64,000 nucleotides of DNA, from assembly GCA_017794705.1 (NCBI GenBank), contig CP051235.1, forward strand, positions 2,357,010 through 2,421,009. The letters are read 5' to 3'. The position numbers and the translations under genes are program-made. This DNA is from Devosia sp. (GTDB taxonomy: Bacteria > Pseudomonadota > Alphaproteobacteria > Rhizobiales > Devosiaceae). This document shows, piece after piece, positions 52,641 to 60,070 of the stretch (within the stretch, counting starts at the first letter, position 1; each line of letters starts with the position of its first letter). Under the pieces are notes generated by a model that worked only from the letters and a program-made list of their open reading frames with translations, did no database searches and had not been told where the DNA came from.

Positions 52641-53292
52641 TGAAGGTCAGCTTTCCCTGGTCGAGCAGCATTTGCGGCAAGCGGAATTTCTTCAACAAGT
52701 GCAGTTCATGGGTGGCGATGATGATCGTGGTGCCCATCCGGTTGAGTTCGGCAAAAAGGTGCACGAGCCGCTCCGACAGTTCTGGGTCAACGTTGCCGGT
52801 CGGCTCGTCGGCCAGAAGAATGTCGGGTCGCCCGATTACCGCGCGGGCGATGGCGGCGCGCTGCTTTTCACCGCCTGACAAAAGCGGCGGGTGCGCGTCG
52901 ATCCGGTCGCCCAGGCCGACCCAGTTCAAGAGTTCGCGCACATTGTCGCGGTAGTCGGCTTCGTTCTGCCCCAGAACGCGCAAGGGCAGGGCCACGTTCT
53001 CGAATGTGGTCAGGTGATCGAGCAGGCGGAATTCCTGGAAGACGATGCCGATGTGGCGGCGCATCTGCAAGAGCCGGTCCTGATTGAGGCGCATCACGTC
53101 CTCGCCGAACATGGAAATGCGGCCGCGCGTCGGTTTCAGCGACAGCAGCAGCAGGCGCAGAAGCGAGGTTTTCCCGGCGCCGGACGGGCCGGTCAGGAAG
53201 TGGAAGGAGCCGGGGTCGATGCGAAACGAGAGGTCCTTGAGGATTTCGGGTCCATCGCCATAGCGCAGCCCGACGTCTTCAAATTCGATCAC
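52633..53292 (-). CDS. ftsE: cell division ATP-binding protein FtsE
   Basis: 219 residues. Walker A is GPSGAGKTS (35-43), the signature is LSGGEKQRAAIARAV and Walker B is ILLADEPTGNVD. It drives the FtsX membrane protein in divisome function. It is divergent from the zinc-ribbon gene across 133 bases. Confidence 0.95.
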   Translation of the reverse strand: MIEFEDVGLRYGDGPEILKDLSFRIDPGSFHFLTGPSGAGKTSLLRLLLLSLKPTRGRISMFGEDVMRLNQDRLLQMRRHIGIVFQEFRLLDHLTTFENVALPLRVLGQNEADYRDNVRELLNWVGLGDRIDAHPPLLSGGEKQRAAIARAVIGRPDILLADEPTGNVDPELSERLVHLFAELNRMGTTIIIATHELHLLKKFRLPQMLLDQGKLTFND

Positions 53293-53425
53293 GTTGCAAA
53301 CTCCGAATCAGCGGCCCGCGCATCATAGCAGGAAGCGTGGTGATTGCGGGGCAGGCAAGCCTTGTTTGGGGACTATTAACGGTGGGCGCGCATAGTGTTT
53401 TCGGCCCAACAGAACGCATATTTGC

Positions 53426-54238
53426 ATGATCATCACCTGTCCCAATTGCCAGTCTCGCTACGAGGTTGCCGCTCAGGCGCTGGGTGAACGCGGCCGCAAG
53501 GTCGAATGTGCGTCCTGCCACGCCGCCTGGAAGGCCCTGCCGATTCCCGAGCCGCAACCGGCGGACAAGATGTTCTCTGCGGAAGAGGAAGCCGAACTGG
53601 ACGCGGCCTTTGAAGAGGAAGAGGCCAGGGCTGCACTCGCGAAGCCGGCTTCACCGCCCGCTCAGGTCGAAAAACCCAAACCCGTGCCTCCGGCGACGCC
53701 TGAAGAGGCAGCCCGGCTTTATGAACGGCGCAAGGCGCTGGAAAAGCGCCAGCAGCTGCTCAAGCGCAATCTGCCGCAGGCCCGCCTGCGTCGGGCGTGG
53801 CGGATGGTGCTCACCATTGCGCTGTTGACGCTGGTGGGCGGCGGCATTTTCCTGCGCGAGCCGATCACAAGGATGGTGCCGGACATGGCCGGTATCTACG
53901 CCGCCGTCGGCCTGCCGGTGAACGTGGTCGGGATCGAGTTCGAAGAGGTCAAGACACTGCGTTCGCTGCGCAATGGTGCCGAGGTTCTGTCGATCACGGC
54001 CAATCTGGTCAATGTCTCGGGCCGTTCGGTGCCGGTGCCGCCTGTGCTGGTCAGCCTGCTCGACGCTGAAGGCGAGGTGCTGTTCGAATGGAGCGTTGTG
54101 CCGCAGGTTCAGGTCATGCAGGCCGGGGACTGGAGCGAATTCTCCACCCAGCTGACCTCACCGCCGGAAGGGGCTGCCGACCTGCACTTAAGTTTTCTTG
54201 AACACAGTTCGGGCAATAGTTCCGCCGCATCTCGATAA
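53426..54238 (+). CDS. MJ0042-type zinc-ribbon membrane protein with DUF3426-like periplasmic domain
   Basis: 270 residues. The N-terminal zinc ribbon has CPNC at 5-8 and CASC near 34-37. An acidic/Pro linker follows, then one membrane helix (about 130-150), and a C-terminal beta domain with VEFEEVKTLRSLRNG-type start and VNVSGRSVPVPPVLVSLLD. It is conserved beside ftsE in this bacterial group. Function is unknown. Confidence 0.87.
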   Translation: MIITCPNCQSRYEVAAQALGERGRKVECASCHAAWKALPIPEPQPADKMFSAEEEAELDAAFEEEEARAALAKPASPPAQVEKPKPVPPATPEEAARLYERRKALEKRQQLLKRNLPQARLRRAWRMVLTIALLTLVGGGIFLREPITRMVPDMAGIYAAVGLPVNVVGIEFEEVKTLRSLRNGAEVLSITANLVNVSGRSVPVPPVLVSLLDAEGEVLFEWSVVPQVQVMQAGDWSEFSTQLTSPPEGAADLHLSFLEHSSGNSSAASR

Positions 54239-54271
54239 TGGGCCTTGTCGGTCCGCAGCAAGGAAAGCCTC

Positions 54272-54679
54272 ATGGCGCGCATTTTGATTGCAGAAGATGA
54301 TGACAACGTCCGCAGGTTCGTGTCGGCTGCCATGGAAATCCAGGGCCACGACATCATCGAGGCCGAGGATGGCGGGCTGGCTGCCGAGATCCTTGAGGCC
54401 GAGCAGGGCGGGTTCGATCTGTTGCTGTCCGACATCAAGATGCCGGTGATGGACGGGATCGGGCTGGCACTCGACGCGGGCGCGCGTTTTCCGGACATGA
54501 CCATCGTCTTGATGACCGGCTTCGCCGACCAGCGCGAGCGGGCGCATGGGCTGGATCAACTTGTCTACGACGTGATCAGCAAACCGTTCTCGCTCGATCA
54601 ATTGCTGACCAAGGTCGATGATGCACTCAACGATCGGCCGGTGGAAATCGTCTCGCTGGCGCAAGGCTCAGCGCTCTAA
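54272..54679 (+). CDS. cpdR: cell-cycle response regulator CpdR
   Basis: 135 residues from ATG 54272 (AAGGAAAG upstream). It is a lone receiver with Asp9/Asp10, phosphoacceptor Asp54 (LLSDIKMPVMDG), MTGFADQRERAHGLD and ISKPFSL, a close match to CpdR. Unphosphorylated CpdR brings ClpXP to the pole to degrade CtrA and other substrates; the CckA-ChpT phosphorelay controls it. The divergence from ftsE with the zinc-ribbon gene between is typical. Confidence 0.92.
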   Translation: MARILIAEDDDNVRRFVSAAMEIQGHDIIEAEDGGLAAEILEAEQGGFDLLLSDIKMPVMDGIGLALDAGARFPDMTIVLMTGFADQRERAHGLDQLVYDVISKPFSLDQLLTKVDDALNDRPVEIVSLAQGSAL

Positions 54680-54713
54680 CATTCCGGCTTTTCAGCCGCC
54701 AAACGGCCCCCTC

Positions 54714-55979
54714 TCAAAGCCAGTCCGGTACCGAATCGAGTGCAATCAGCTCTTCGATGGTCTGGCGTGGGCGGATGGCGTGCGCCTTGTCGCCGTCGAC
54801 CAGAACCTCGGCGATCAGTGGACGTGAGTTGTAGGTGCTTGACATGACGGCGCCATAGGCACCCGCGGTCATCAGAGCGATCAGGTCGCCCTCGCGCGGT
54901 TCCGGCATGGCGCGGCCGAGCGCCAGGTAGTCGCCGGTCTCGCAGACCGGTCCGACGATATCGGCCACCATTGATCTGGCATCCGCGTCGAGGGTCACCG
55001 GCTGCACATCGTGATGCGCCTCATAGAGCGTGGGGCGAATCAGATCGTTCATGCCGGCATCGACAATGACGAAAGACTTGCCGGCGCCCTGCTTCACATA
55101 TTCGACGCGGGTCACCAGTATCCCGGCATTGCCGGCGATCAGCCGCCCAGGCTCCAGTATCAGGTCGCAATCAAGACCGGCCACCCGGTCGCGGACGATC
55201 TTGGCATAGGCCAAAGGTTCGGGCGGCGGAGCATTGTCGTGCTTGTAGGGAATTCCAAGGCCGCCGCCGACATCCACATGGCTGATCGCATGGCCATCGG
55301 CCCTGAGGTCACCAACCAGTTCTCCCAGCAGGGCGAAAGCGTTGTCGAACGGTTCGAGATCGGTCACCTGCGAGCCGATATGCATGTCGACGCCTGAGGC
55401 ATGCAGGTGCTCAAGTTCAGCAATCCGCCGGTAGGTCTCACGGGCGCGTTCGTAAGGAATGCCGAACTTGTTTTCGGACTTGCCGGTAGAGATCTTGGCG
55501 TGCGTGCGTGCATCGACATTGGGGTTGATGCGTACCGACACCGGGGCGACCAGACCCATCTGTCCGGCTACTTCGTTGAGCCGATCCATTTCCGGTTCGC
55601 TTTCAAGGTTGAAACAGCGAATGCCCAGCTCCAGCCCGCGGCGCATTTCGGCATGGGTCTTGGCGACGCCAGAGAAGACGATTTTTTCCGGAGCGATACC
55701 GGCGGCGATGGCGCGTTCCAGTTCGCCGAGCGAGACCACATCGGCACCCGCGCCGGCCGCCGCGACCACCTTCAGAACCGCCTGGTTGGAATTTGCCTTC
55801 ATCGCGTAGGCCAGAAGCGTGTCGATGCCGGTAAAGGCCTCGCGCATCACCCGCACGTGGCGGCGCAACGTGGCGGCGGAATAGCAAAAGAACGGCGTGC
55901 CAAACCTATCGGCCAGTTCCGGCACAGCCACGTCCTCGGCGTGCAGCGCACCGTCACGATACTGGAAATGATGCACCAT
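54714..55979 (-). CDS. lysA: diaminopimelate decarboxylase
   Basis: 421 residues from ATG 55979 (GTGGAG upstream); a GTG five codons earlier overlaps that ribosome site. The PLP lysine is Lys61 in AYAMKANSN, and further blocks are VDMHIGSQ, VDVGGGLGIPY, EPGRLIAGNAG and CETGDYLA. It makes lysine from meso-diaminopimelate. Upstream on the same strand lies a terminator and then the micro-lipoprotein array. Confidence 0.95.
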   Translation of the reverse strand: MVHHFQYRDGALHAEDVAVPELADRFGTPFFCYSAATLRRHVRVMREAFTGIDTLLAYAMKANSNQAVLKVVAAAGAGADVVSLGELERAIAAGIAPEKIVFSGVAKTHAEMRRGLELGIRCFNLESEPEMDRLNEVAGQMGLVAPVSVRINPNVDARTHAKISTGKSENKFGIPYERARETYRRIAELEHLHASGVDMHIGSQVTDLEPFDNAFALLGELVGDLRADGHAISHVDVGGGLGIPYKHDNAPPPEPLAYAKIVRDRVAGLDCDLILEPGRLIAGNAGILVTRVEYVKQGAGKSFVIVDAGMNDLIRPTLYEAHHDVQPVTLDADARSMVADIVGPVCETGDYLALGRAMPEPREGDLIALMTAGAYGAVMSSTYNSRPLIAEVLVDGDKAHAIRPRQTIEELIALDSVPDWL

Positions 55980-56040
55980 CCGGCCGGGCTCCACAAAAAC
56001 GCGGGATCAGTTCGCCCGTTGCTCTAGAGCATGCACCGGC

Positions 56041-56080
56041 AAAACAAAAGGCCCGCCGGTTTTTCAACCTGCGGGCCCTT
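56041..56080 (-). terminator. intrinsic terminator after micro-lipoprotein copy 1
   Basis: Arms GGCCCGC (56050-56056) and GCGGGCC (56071-56077) with an inner GGTT/AACC extension. On the minus strand the stem is followed by TTTTGTTTT (56049-56041). It isolates the array from lysA. Confidence 0.85.
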
Positions 56081-56100
56081 TCAATCAATCTCTTGATTGA
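56081..56100. repeat. perfect AT-rich inverted repeat at the array 3' end
   Basis: TCAATCAA (56081-56088), TCTC, TTGATTGA (56093-56100). It lies 4 bases past the stop codon of copy 1 and directly before the terminator, giving a transcript with two consecutive hairpins. Confidence 0.6.
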
Positions 56101-56104
56101 GTGT

Positions 56105-56200
56105 CTACATCGTTCCCATGCCGCTATGCAGGCAGCCGGAAAGCACCAGCGTAAGTGCCAACGTGGTGGCCACAAAGCCAAGATACTTGAGTTTTTGCAT
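56105..56200 (-). CDS. micro-lipoprotein copy 1 (31 aa precursor)
   Basis: ATG 56200 to TAG; 31 residues. Signal peptide MQKLKYLGFV-ATTLALTLVL is followed by SGC with Cys23 as the predicted lipidated residue, and a mature peptide CLHSGMGTM of 9 residues. GGGAAGAAG lies upstream of the start. It is the last gene of the five-gene unit and is followed by an inverted repeat and a terminator. Function is unknown. Confidence 0.8.
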   Translation of the reverse strand: MQKLKYLGFVATTLALTLVLSGCLHSGMGTM

Positions 56201-56244
56201 GTTTCTTCTTCCCTGTTGAAAAAACGTCTCTGTTCGGGAGTTGG

Positions 56245-56343
56245 CTAAAAGCCGCTGAATCCGCCGTGATGCAAGCATCCCGAAATAGCCAGCGTCGTCC
56301 CGACCGTGATCGCAGCATATGCTAGATATCTCAAAATCCGCAT
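56245..56343 (-). CDS. micro-lipoprotein copy 2 (32 aa precursor), most divergent
   Basis: ATG 56343 to TAG; 32 residues, starting MRILRYLAYAAITVGTTLAI and continuing SGCLHHGGFSGF. It is the most divergent copy: the lipobox is ISGC, and Arg replaces Lys at position 5. AAAGGAG is upstream. Despite that drift, the Cys-Leu-His start of the mature peptide is kept, which argues for selection. Confidence 0.8.
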   Translation of the reverse strand: MRILRYLAYAAITVGTTLAISGCLHHGGFSGF

Positions 56344-56369
56344 GTCCACGGCTCCTTTCCGAAACCTGC

Positions 56370-56465
56370 TCAGAGCGGGTTCATTCCGTGGTGCAGGCAG
56401 CCGGAAAGCACCAGCGTCACGGCCAACGTGGCGGTGACGTAGCCCAGATATTTCAGTTTGGTCAT
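56370..56465 (-). CDS. micro-lipoprotein copy 3 (31 aa precursor)
   Basis: ATG 56465 to TGA; 31 residues, starting MTKLKYLGYVTATLAVTLVL, with lipobox LSGC and mature peptide CLHHGMNPL. AAGGACG is upstream. It lies 26 bases ahead of copy 2, the shortest spacer of the array. Confidence 0.8.
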   Translation of the reverse strand: MTKLKYLGYVTATLAVTLVLSGCLHHGMNPL

Positions 56466-56512
56466 CTTTTCGTCCTTCAGTGTGTGGTTTGGTTCAGGCT
56501 CTGGATGCCGAC

Positions 56513-56614
56513 TCAAACCGGTGCCGCGGCAATCCCGTTATGCAGGCAGCCGGAAAGTACGACGGTCACAGCCAAGGTGGTTGCCACATAGGCCGTGTAT
56601 TTGATGATCTGCAT
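56513..56614 (-). CDS. micro-lipoprotein copy 4 (33 aa precursor)
   Basis: ATG 56614 to TGA; 33 residues, starting MQIIKYTAYVATTLAVTVVL, lipobox LSGC, mature peptide CLHNGIAAAPV of 11 residues, the longest of the six. AAAGGGACG is upstream. Confidence 0.8.
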   Translation of the reverse strand: MQIIKYTAYVATTLAVTVVLSGCLHNGIAAAPV

Positions 56615-56684
56615 TGTCGTCCCTTTCAGATCGAGATCGCGGATGACGCAAACGGTCATGCCGCCCTGTTCAATGTATTCGCGT

Positions 56685-56777
56685 TCAGGTGATCACCTGC
56701 TGATGCAGGCAGCCCGACAGCACCAGCGTCACCGCCAGAGTGGTCGCCGCATAGGCGAGAAATTTCAAAGTCTGCAT
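56685..56777 (-). CDS. micro-lipoprotein copy 5 (30 aa precursor)
   Basis: ATG 56777 to TGA; 30 residues, starting MQTLKFLAYAATTLAVTLVL, lipobox LSGC, mature peptide CLHQQVIT. GAGGGGA lies upstream. It is the first gene of the five-gene unit, about 40 bases below a predicted promoter at 56825-56853. Confidence 0.82.
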   Translation of the reverse strand: MQTLKFLAYAATTLAVTLVLSGCLHQQVIT

Positions 56778-56824
56778 TGGTCATCCCCTCGTTTTTTAGA
56801 TTCGAACGTTACCGTCCCGGCAAA

Positions 56825-56853
56825 AGACTAAGCCTCCACCGGACGCGGGTCAA
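56825..56853 (-). promoter_or_regulatory. promoter of the five-gene micro-lipoprotein unit
   Basis: TTGACC (56853-56848), 17 bases, TAGTCT (56830-56825) on the minus strand. Spacing and both hexamers mirror the promoter of copy 6. Confidence 0.6.
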
Positions 56854-56946
56854 ACCTGATTAACGAATTGTGGCAGGGGGCCGGCAAAAGCGTCGAGGAT
56901 GTTGCATCCCGAACACGCTGTTGGCGCGAACTCGACCCTCAGGAAA

Positions 56947-56975
56947 TACAAAACCCGCCGGGTAGTGCCGGCGGG
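56947..56975 (-). terminator. intrinsic terminator after micro-lipoprotein copy 6
   Basis: Arms CCCGCCGG (56954-56961) and CCGGCGGG (56968-56975); on the minus strand the stem runs into TTTTGTATTT. It makes copy 6 a separate one-gene transcript. Confidence 0.85.
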
Positions 56976-57002
56976 CCTGAAATCCGGTTCGGGTCAGATC
57001 GC

Positions 57003-57095
57003 CTAGGCGACCATACCGTGATGCAGGCAACCGGAAAGAACCAGCGTGACGGCCAGCGTGGTTGCGGCATAGGCGAGATATTTGACGGTGGTCAT
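57003..57095 (-). CDS. micro-lipoprotein copy 6 (30 aa precursor), own transcript
   Basis: ATG 57095 to TAG; 30 residues, starting MTTVKYLAYAATTLAVTLVL, lipobox LSGC, mature peptide CLHHGMVA. AAGGGGAC lies upstream. It has its own promoter (57143-57171) and terminator (56947-56975). It is the copy closest to argH and may be the ancestral one. Confidence 0.83.
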   Translation of the reverse strand: MTTVKYLAYAATTLAVTLVLSGCLHHGMVA

Positions 57096-57142
57096 GATTT
57101 TGTCCCCTTCGAACAGGTTGTGGAAATGGTATTCCAAACCAG

Positions 57143-57171
57143 AGCCTAATACGCCCGAATTCGGCGGTCAA
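57143..57171 (-). promoter_or_regulatory. promoter of micro-lipoprotein copy 6
   Basis: TTGACC (57171-57166), 17 bases, TAGGCT (57148-57143) on the minus strand. The leader to ATG 57095 is about 40 bases, the same as for copy 5. Confidence 0.6.
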
Positions 57172-57201
57172 CGCGATGTTGCGATGCCACACAAGCCGCC
57201 T

Positions 57202-58581
57202 TCAGCCCAGCAAGTCCCGCCAGCGGGCCACTTGCTGTCTCACGTTCTCCGGCGACGTGCCGCCATAGCTGGTGCGGCTGGCGACCGATTTTTCCACGCT
57301 CAACACACTGAACACTTTCGAGTTGATGCGCTCGTCGACCTGTTTCAGGTCCTCGATGGTCAGCCCGTCGAGGCCGCAGCCCTTCTTTTCCGCCAGGGCG
57401 ACAATCGCGCCGGTGACGTGATGGGCGTCGCGGAACGGCATGTTGAGTTCGCGCACCAGCCAGTCGGCCAGATCAGTGGCCGTAGAGAATCCGGACCCGG
57501 CAGCGGCCAGCATGGCGTCGCGGTTGAAACTCATGTCCTTTACCATGCCGGTCATGGCCGCCAGCGCCAGCGACAGGCTATCAAAGGCATCAAAGGCGAC
57601 TTCCTTGTCCTCCTGCATGTCCTTGGAATAGGTCATGGGCAGGCCCTTCATCACCAGCGTCAGCGAGGTGAAGGCGCCAAAGATGCGGCCGACCTTGGCG
57701 CGCACCAGTTCAGCGGCGTCCGGATTACGCTTCTGCGGCATGATCGAGGAGCCGGTCGAGAACTTGTCGCTCAGTTGCACGAAGCGGAACTGGGCCGACG
57801 ACCAGATAACCAGTTCCTCGGCAAAGCGTGACAGGTGGATGGCGCAGATCGTGGCGGCACTCAGCGTCTCAAGCACGAAATCCCGGTCAGCCACCGCGTC
57901 CAGCGAATTGGCGGCCGGCCGGTCGAAGCCGAGTTCTTCAGCCGTCATATGGCGGTCGATGGGAAAGCTGGTTCCGGCCAGCGCCGCGGTCCCCAGCGGG
58001 CTCTCGTTCATCCGCGCCCGTGCGTCACGCAGCCGCGAGGCATCCCGGCCCAGCATTTCGACATAGGCCAGCAAATGATGGCCGAGCGTGACCGGCTGGG
58101 CGCTTTGCAGATGGGTGAAGCCGGGCATCACGGTGCCCGCTTCTTCATCGGCGCGGTCGACGAGCGCTGCCTGCAGGGCGAGGACCTGTTCGCCCAGCGT
58201 GTCGATGACATCGCGCACGTAGAGCTTGAAGTCGGTGGCGATCTGGTCGTTGCGGGAACGGGCAGTGTGCAACCGTCCCGCCGGATCGCCGATCCGTTCG
58301 CGCAGGGCGGATTCCACATTCATGTGAATGTCTTCAAGTGCCCGCGAGAATGTGAACTTTTGCCCTTCGATTTCCCCATGCAGTTCTGCTAAACCCGCAA
58401 CAATGGCGTCGCGGTCAGCATCAGCAATGATACCGGTCGCGGCGAGCATGTTGGCGTGTGCAATCGATCCGGTGATGTCTTGCCGGAAAAGGCGCTGGTC
58501 GAAGCCGATGGAGGCATTGATTTCTTCCATGATGGCGTCAGGCCCGGCGGCGAACCGCCCGCCCCACATGCGATTGCTCAT
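57202..58581 (-). CDS. argH: argininosuccinate lyase
   Basis: 459 residues. The fumarase/aspartase superfamily pattern is clear: [34 protein letters not shown] and the signature [12 protein letters not shown]. It splits argininosuccinate to arginine and fumarate. It is divergent from the TlpA-like gene, a conserved pair in this bacterial order. Confidence 0.96.
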   Translation of the reverse strand: MSNRMWGGRFAAGPDAIMEEINASIGFDQRLFRQDITGSIAHANMLAATGIIADADRDAIVAGLAELHGEIEGQKFTFSRALEDIHMNVESALRERIGDPAGRLHTARSRNDQIATDFKLYVRDVIDTLGEQVLALQAALVDRADEEAGTVMPGFTHLQSAQPVTLGHHLLAYVEMLGRDASRLRDARARMNESPLGTAALAGTSFPIDRHMTAEELGFDRPAANSLDAVADRDFVLETLSAATICAIHLSRFAEELVIWSSAQFRFVQLSDKFSTGSSIMPQKRNPDAAELVRAKVGRIFGAFTSLTLVMKGLPMTYSKDMQEDKEVAFDAFDSLSLALAAMTGMVKDMSFNRDAMLAAAGSGFSTATDLADWLVRELNMPFRDAHHVTGAIVALAEKKGCGLDGLTIEDLKQVDERINSKVFSVLSVEKSVASRTSYGGTSPENVRQQVARWRDLLG

Positions 58582-58628
58582 TGGTCCCTCTTCTGGTGGC
58601 CAGCGTGGAATGAAAGGGGAGGCATTCA

Positions 58629-59297
58629 GTGCTTCAAAGCCTGCTGGACTGGGCCCAGAACCTCACCACCCGGCACTACGTCAACATGGCGCTGGCCGTG
58701 GTGGCGCTAGGTATAGCGGGGGGTTTCTGGCTTAGCAATGCCGGGGGACCGGCCGCCGCCGAGTGCCCTGCCAACCCCGAAGCCGCCGCTGAACTGGACG
58801 CTGCTGCGACCGGCCTGCTCGCCGCCTTGCAGCCGACCGGAACCGGCCGGGCCTATTCCGACCTTGAGTTCATCGACGACACCAGCCGGCCGATGAAGCT
58901 GGCGGATTTCTCCGGCAAGGCTCTGCTGGTCAATTTCTGGGCGACATGGTGCGTGCCCTGCCGCGAGGAAATGCCGGCGCTCAATAATCTGGCCGCACAG
59001 ATGGATCCCGACCGGTTCGCAGTGGTGCCCATCAATCTTGATCTCGGCGCGGAAGGCGTCGAAAAGGCCCAGGCGTTCCTTGATGAAGTCAACTTGCCCA
59101 ATCTGCCGCTTCTGGCCGATCCCAGTTTCGCGGCCTTCGAACGGCTGAAAGCCAACGCGGTGGCCATCGGGCTGCCGGCTACGCTGCTGCTCGATGCGGA
59201 CGGGTGCGAACTGGCGGTGCTGGCGGGTCCCGCGGAATGGGACAGTGAAAGCGGCGTTCGCGTGGCCGAAAAGCTTATCGAGGTGTCCGGCGTCTGA
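58629..59297 (+). CDS. TlpA-like thiol:disulfide protein, membrane anchored
   Basis: 222 residues from GTG 58629 with GGGGAGG 6 bases upstream. One membrane anchor spans about 18-36. The periplasmic thioredoxin domain has the active site WCVPC (Cys108, Cys111) and a late cis-Pro in [12 protein letters not shown]. TlpA proteins reduce periplasmic cysteines for cytochrome oxidase copper-site assembly. A lone Cys46 sits near the start of the mature domain. Confidence 0.9.
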   Translation: MLQSLLDWAQNLTTRHYVNMALAVVALGIAGGFWLSNAGGPAAAECPANPEAAAELDAAATGLLAALQPTGTGRAYSDLEFIDDTSRPMKLADFSGKALLVNFWATWCVPCREEMPALNNLAAQMDPDRFAVVPINLDLGAEGVEKAQAFLDEVNLPNLPLLADPSFAAFERLKANAVAIGLPATLLLDADGCELAVLAGPAEWDSESGVRVAEKLIEVSGV

Positions 59298-59316
59298 TCG
59301 GCCGGACAGTGTGACC

Positions 59317-59829
59317 ATGATCCTGCCCAAGCAACGTGACCCGCGCCTGATCACAGTCCGGCGCGGCGGCAGTCTGAGCGACGAACATCATCACCTGTTG
59401 GCGCTGTGGGCGGCGGATTGCGCGGCGCACGTGCTGCCGCTGTTTACGGCGGAGCAACCTGAAAACGACGTGCCGCAGCAGGCGCTCGACATGATCCACG
59501 CCTGGACGCGCGGCGAAGTGAGCATGCGCGAGGCGCACAACATGGCCTTCAGAACCAACGCCGCGGGCAAGGGGTGCGCCGATCCGGCAAGATTCGCGGC
59601 GCTGGCCGCCGGGCAGGCGGTGGCCGTTGCGCATGTCGCCGCCCATCAACTGGGTGCCGCCGCCTATGCGATCCGAGCGCAAATGGCGGTTGCTGCAGAA
59701 AGTGACCGGGAAAGGGCCCGTGTCGCAGAGAAAGAGTGGCAGATCGCCAGATTGCCGGGCGAAATTCGCGATCTGGTGCTCGACGACCAGAAGAGGCGCA
59801 ATTCGATCTGCTGGAATGTGTTTGCCTAG
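59317..59829 (+). CDS. immunity-like protein (Imm5-like family)
   Basis: 170 residues from ATG 59317. The conserved blocks DPRLITVRRGGSLSDEHHHLLALWAADCAAHVL, then AVAHVAAHQLGAAAYAI, and the ending LPGEIRDLVLDDQKRRNSICWNVF match proteins annotated as putative polymorphic-toxin immunity factors. No toxin gene is beside it, so it is either an orphan immunity gene or a family with another housekeeping role. The protein is helical and cytoplasmic. Confidence 0.75.
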   Translation: MILPKQRDPRLITVRRGGSLSDEHHHLLALWAADCAAHVLPLFTAEQPENDVPQQALDMIHAWTRGEVSMREAHNMAFRTNAAGKGCADPARFAALAAGQAVAVAHVAAHQLGAAAYAIRAQMAVAAESDRERARVAEKEWQIARLPGEIRDLVLDDQKRRNSICWNVFA

Positions 59830-60011
59830 GCGGTCTTGTCGACTTTAGTGCCCTGGCCGTCCGGGGCCGGCGCAGAACGGGCCACCGCATCGATCATCTC
59901 GACAAGCTGCTTTTGCATGTCGTTGGCCGCCTTCATCATCTTGATCTGGGCAAGCTGCTGGGTCTGGGCCTGTTTGAGGGCGACCGCCTGGGCGGCAATG
60001 TCCATGGACAT
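59826..60011 (-). CDS. YjfB-like putative motility peptide
   Basis: 61 residues from ATG 60011 with GGAG 7 bases upstream. The MDIAAQAVALKQAQTQQ start and the following amphipathic helices match the YjfB family, whose genes often lie near flagellar loci; the role is unproven. The 3' ends of this gene and the immunity-like gene overlap by 4 bases. Confidence 0.72.
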   Translation of the reverse strand: MSMDIAAQAVALKQAQTQQLAQIKMMKAANDMQKQLVEMIDAVARSAPAPDGQGTKVDKTA

Positions 60012-60070
60012 GAAAAACTCCGAAGTTGGCGCGCAGCCTAAGTCTGTCTGGTAAACACAAGGTTGCCGGA

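Larger units (their letters stand above)
56105..57095 (-). repeat. array of six paralogous micro-lipoprotein genes
   Basis: Six genes of 93-102 bases lie head to tail on the minus strand, separated by 26-225 bases. All have the pattern M-x2-(I/L/V)-(K/R)-(Y/F)-x-(A/G)-(Y/F)-(A/V), then mostly ATTLAVTLVL, then SGCLH. Nucleotide identity is highest around the lipobox and codon use follows the reading frame. Third-position changes outnumber amino acid changes, as expected for selected coding copies. Confidence 0.85.

Noticed and set aside
54245..54271. Upstream in-frame start for cpdR
   Set aside because: The conserved CpdR N-terminus begins at MARILIAEDDD and AAGGAAAG precedes the ATG at 54272.
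56778..57002. Degenerate extra copy in the longest spacer of the array
   Set aside because: No SGCLH-like or signal-peptide-like remnant is visible; the stretch holds the copy 6 terminator and the promoter for copies 5-1.
57096..57201. Possible seventh lipoprotein copy or a canonical LptM gene next to argH
   Set aside because: I read all frames for a lipobox or a CGxKGPL motif and found only promoter-like sequence.
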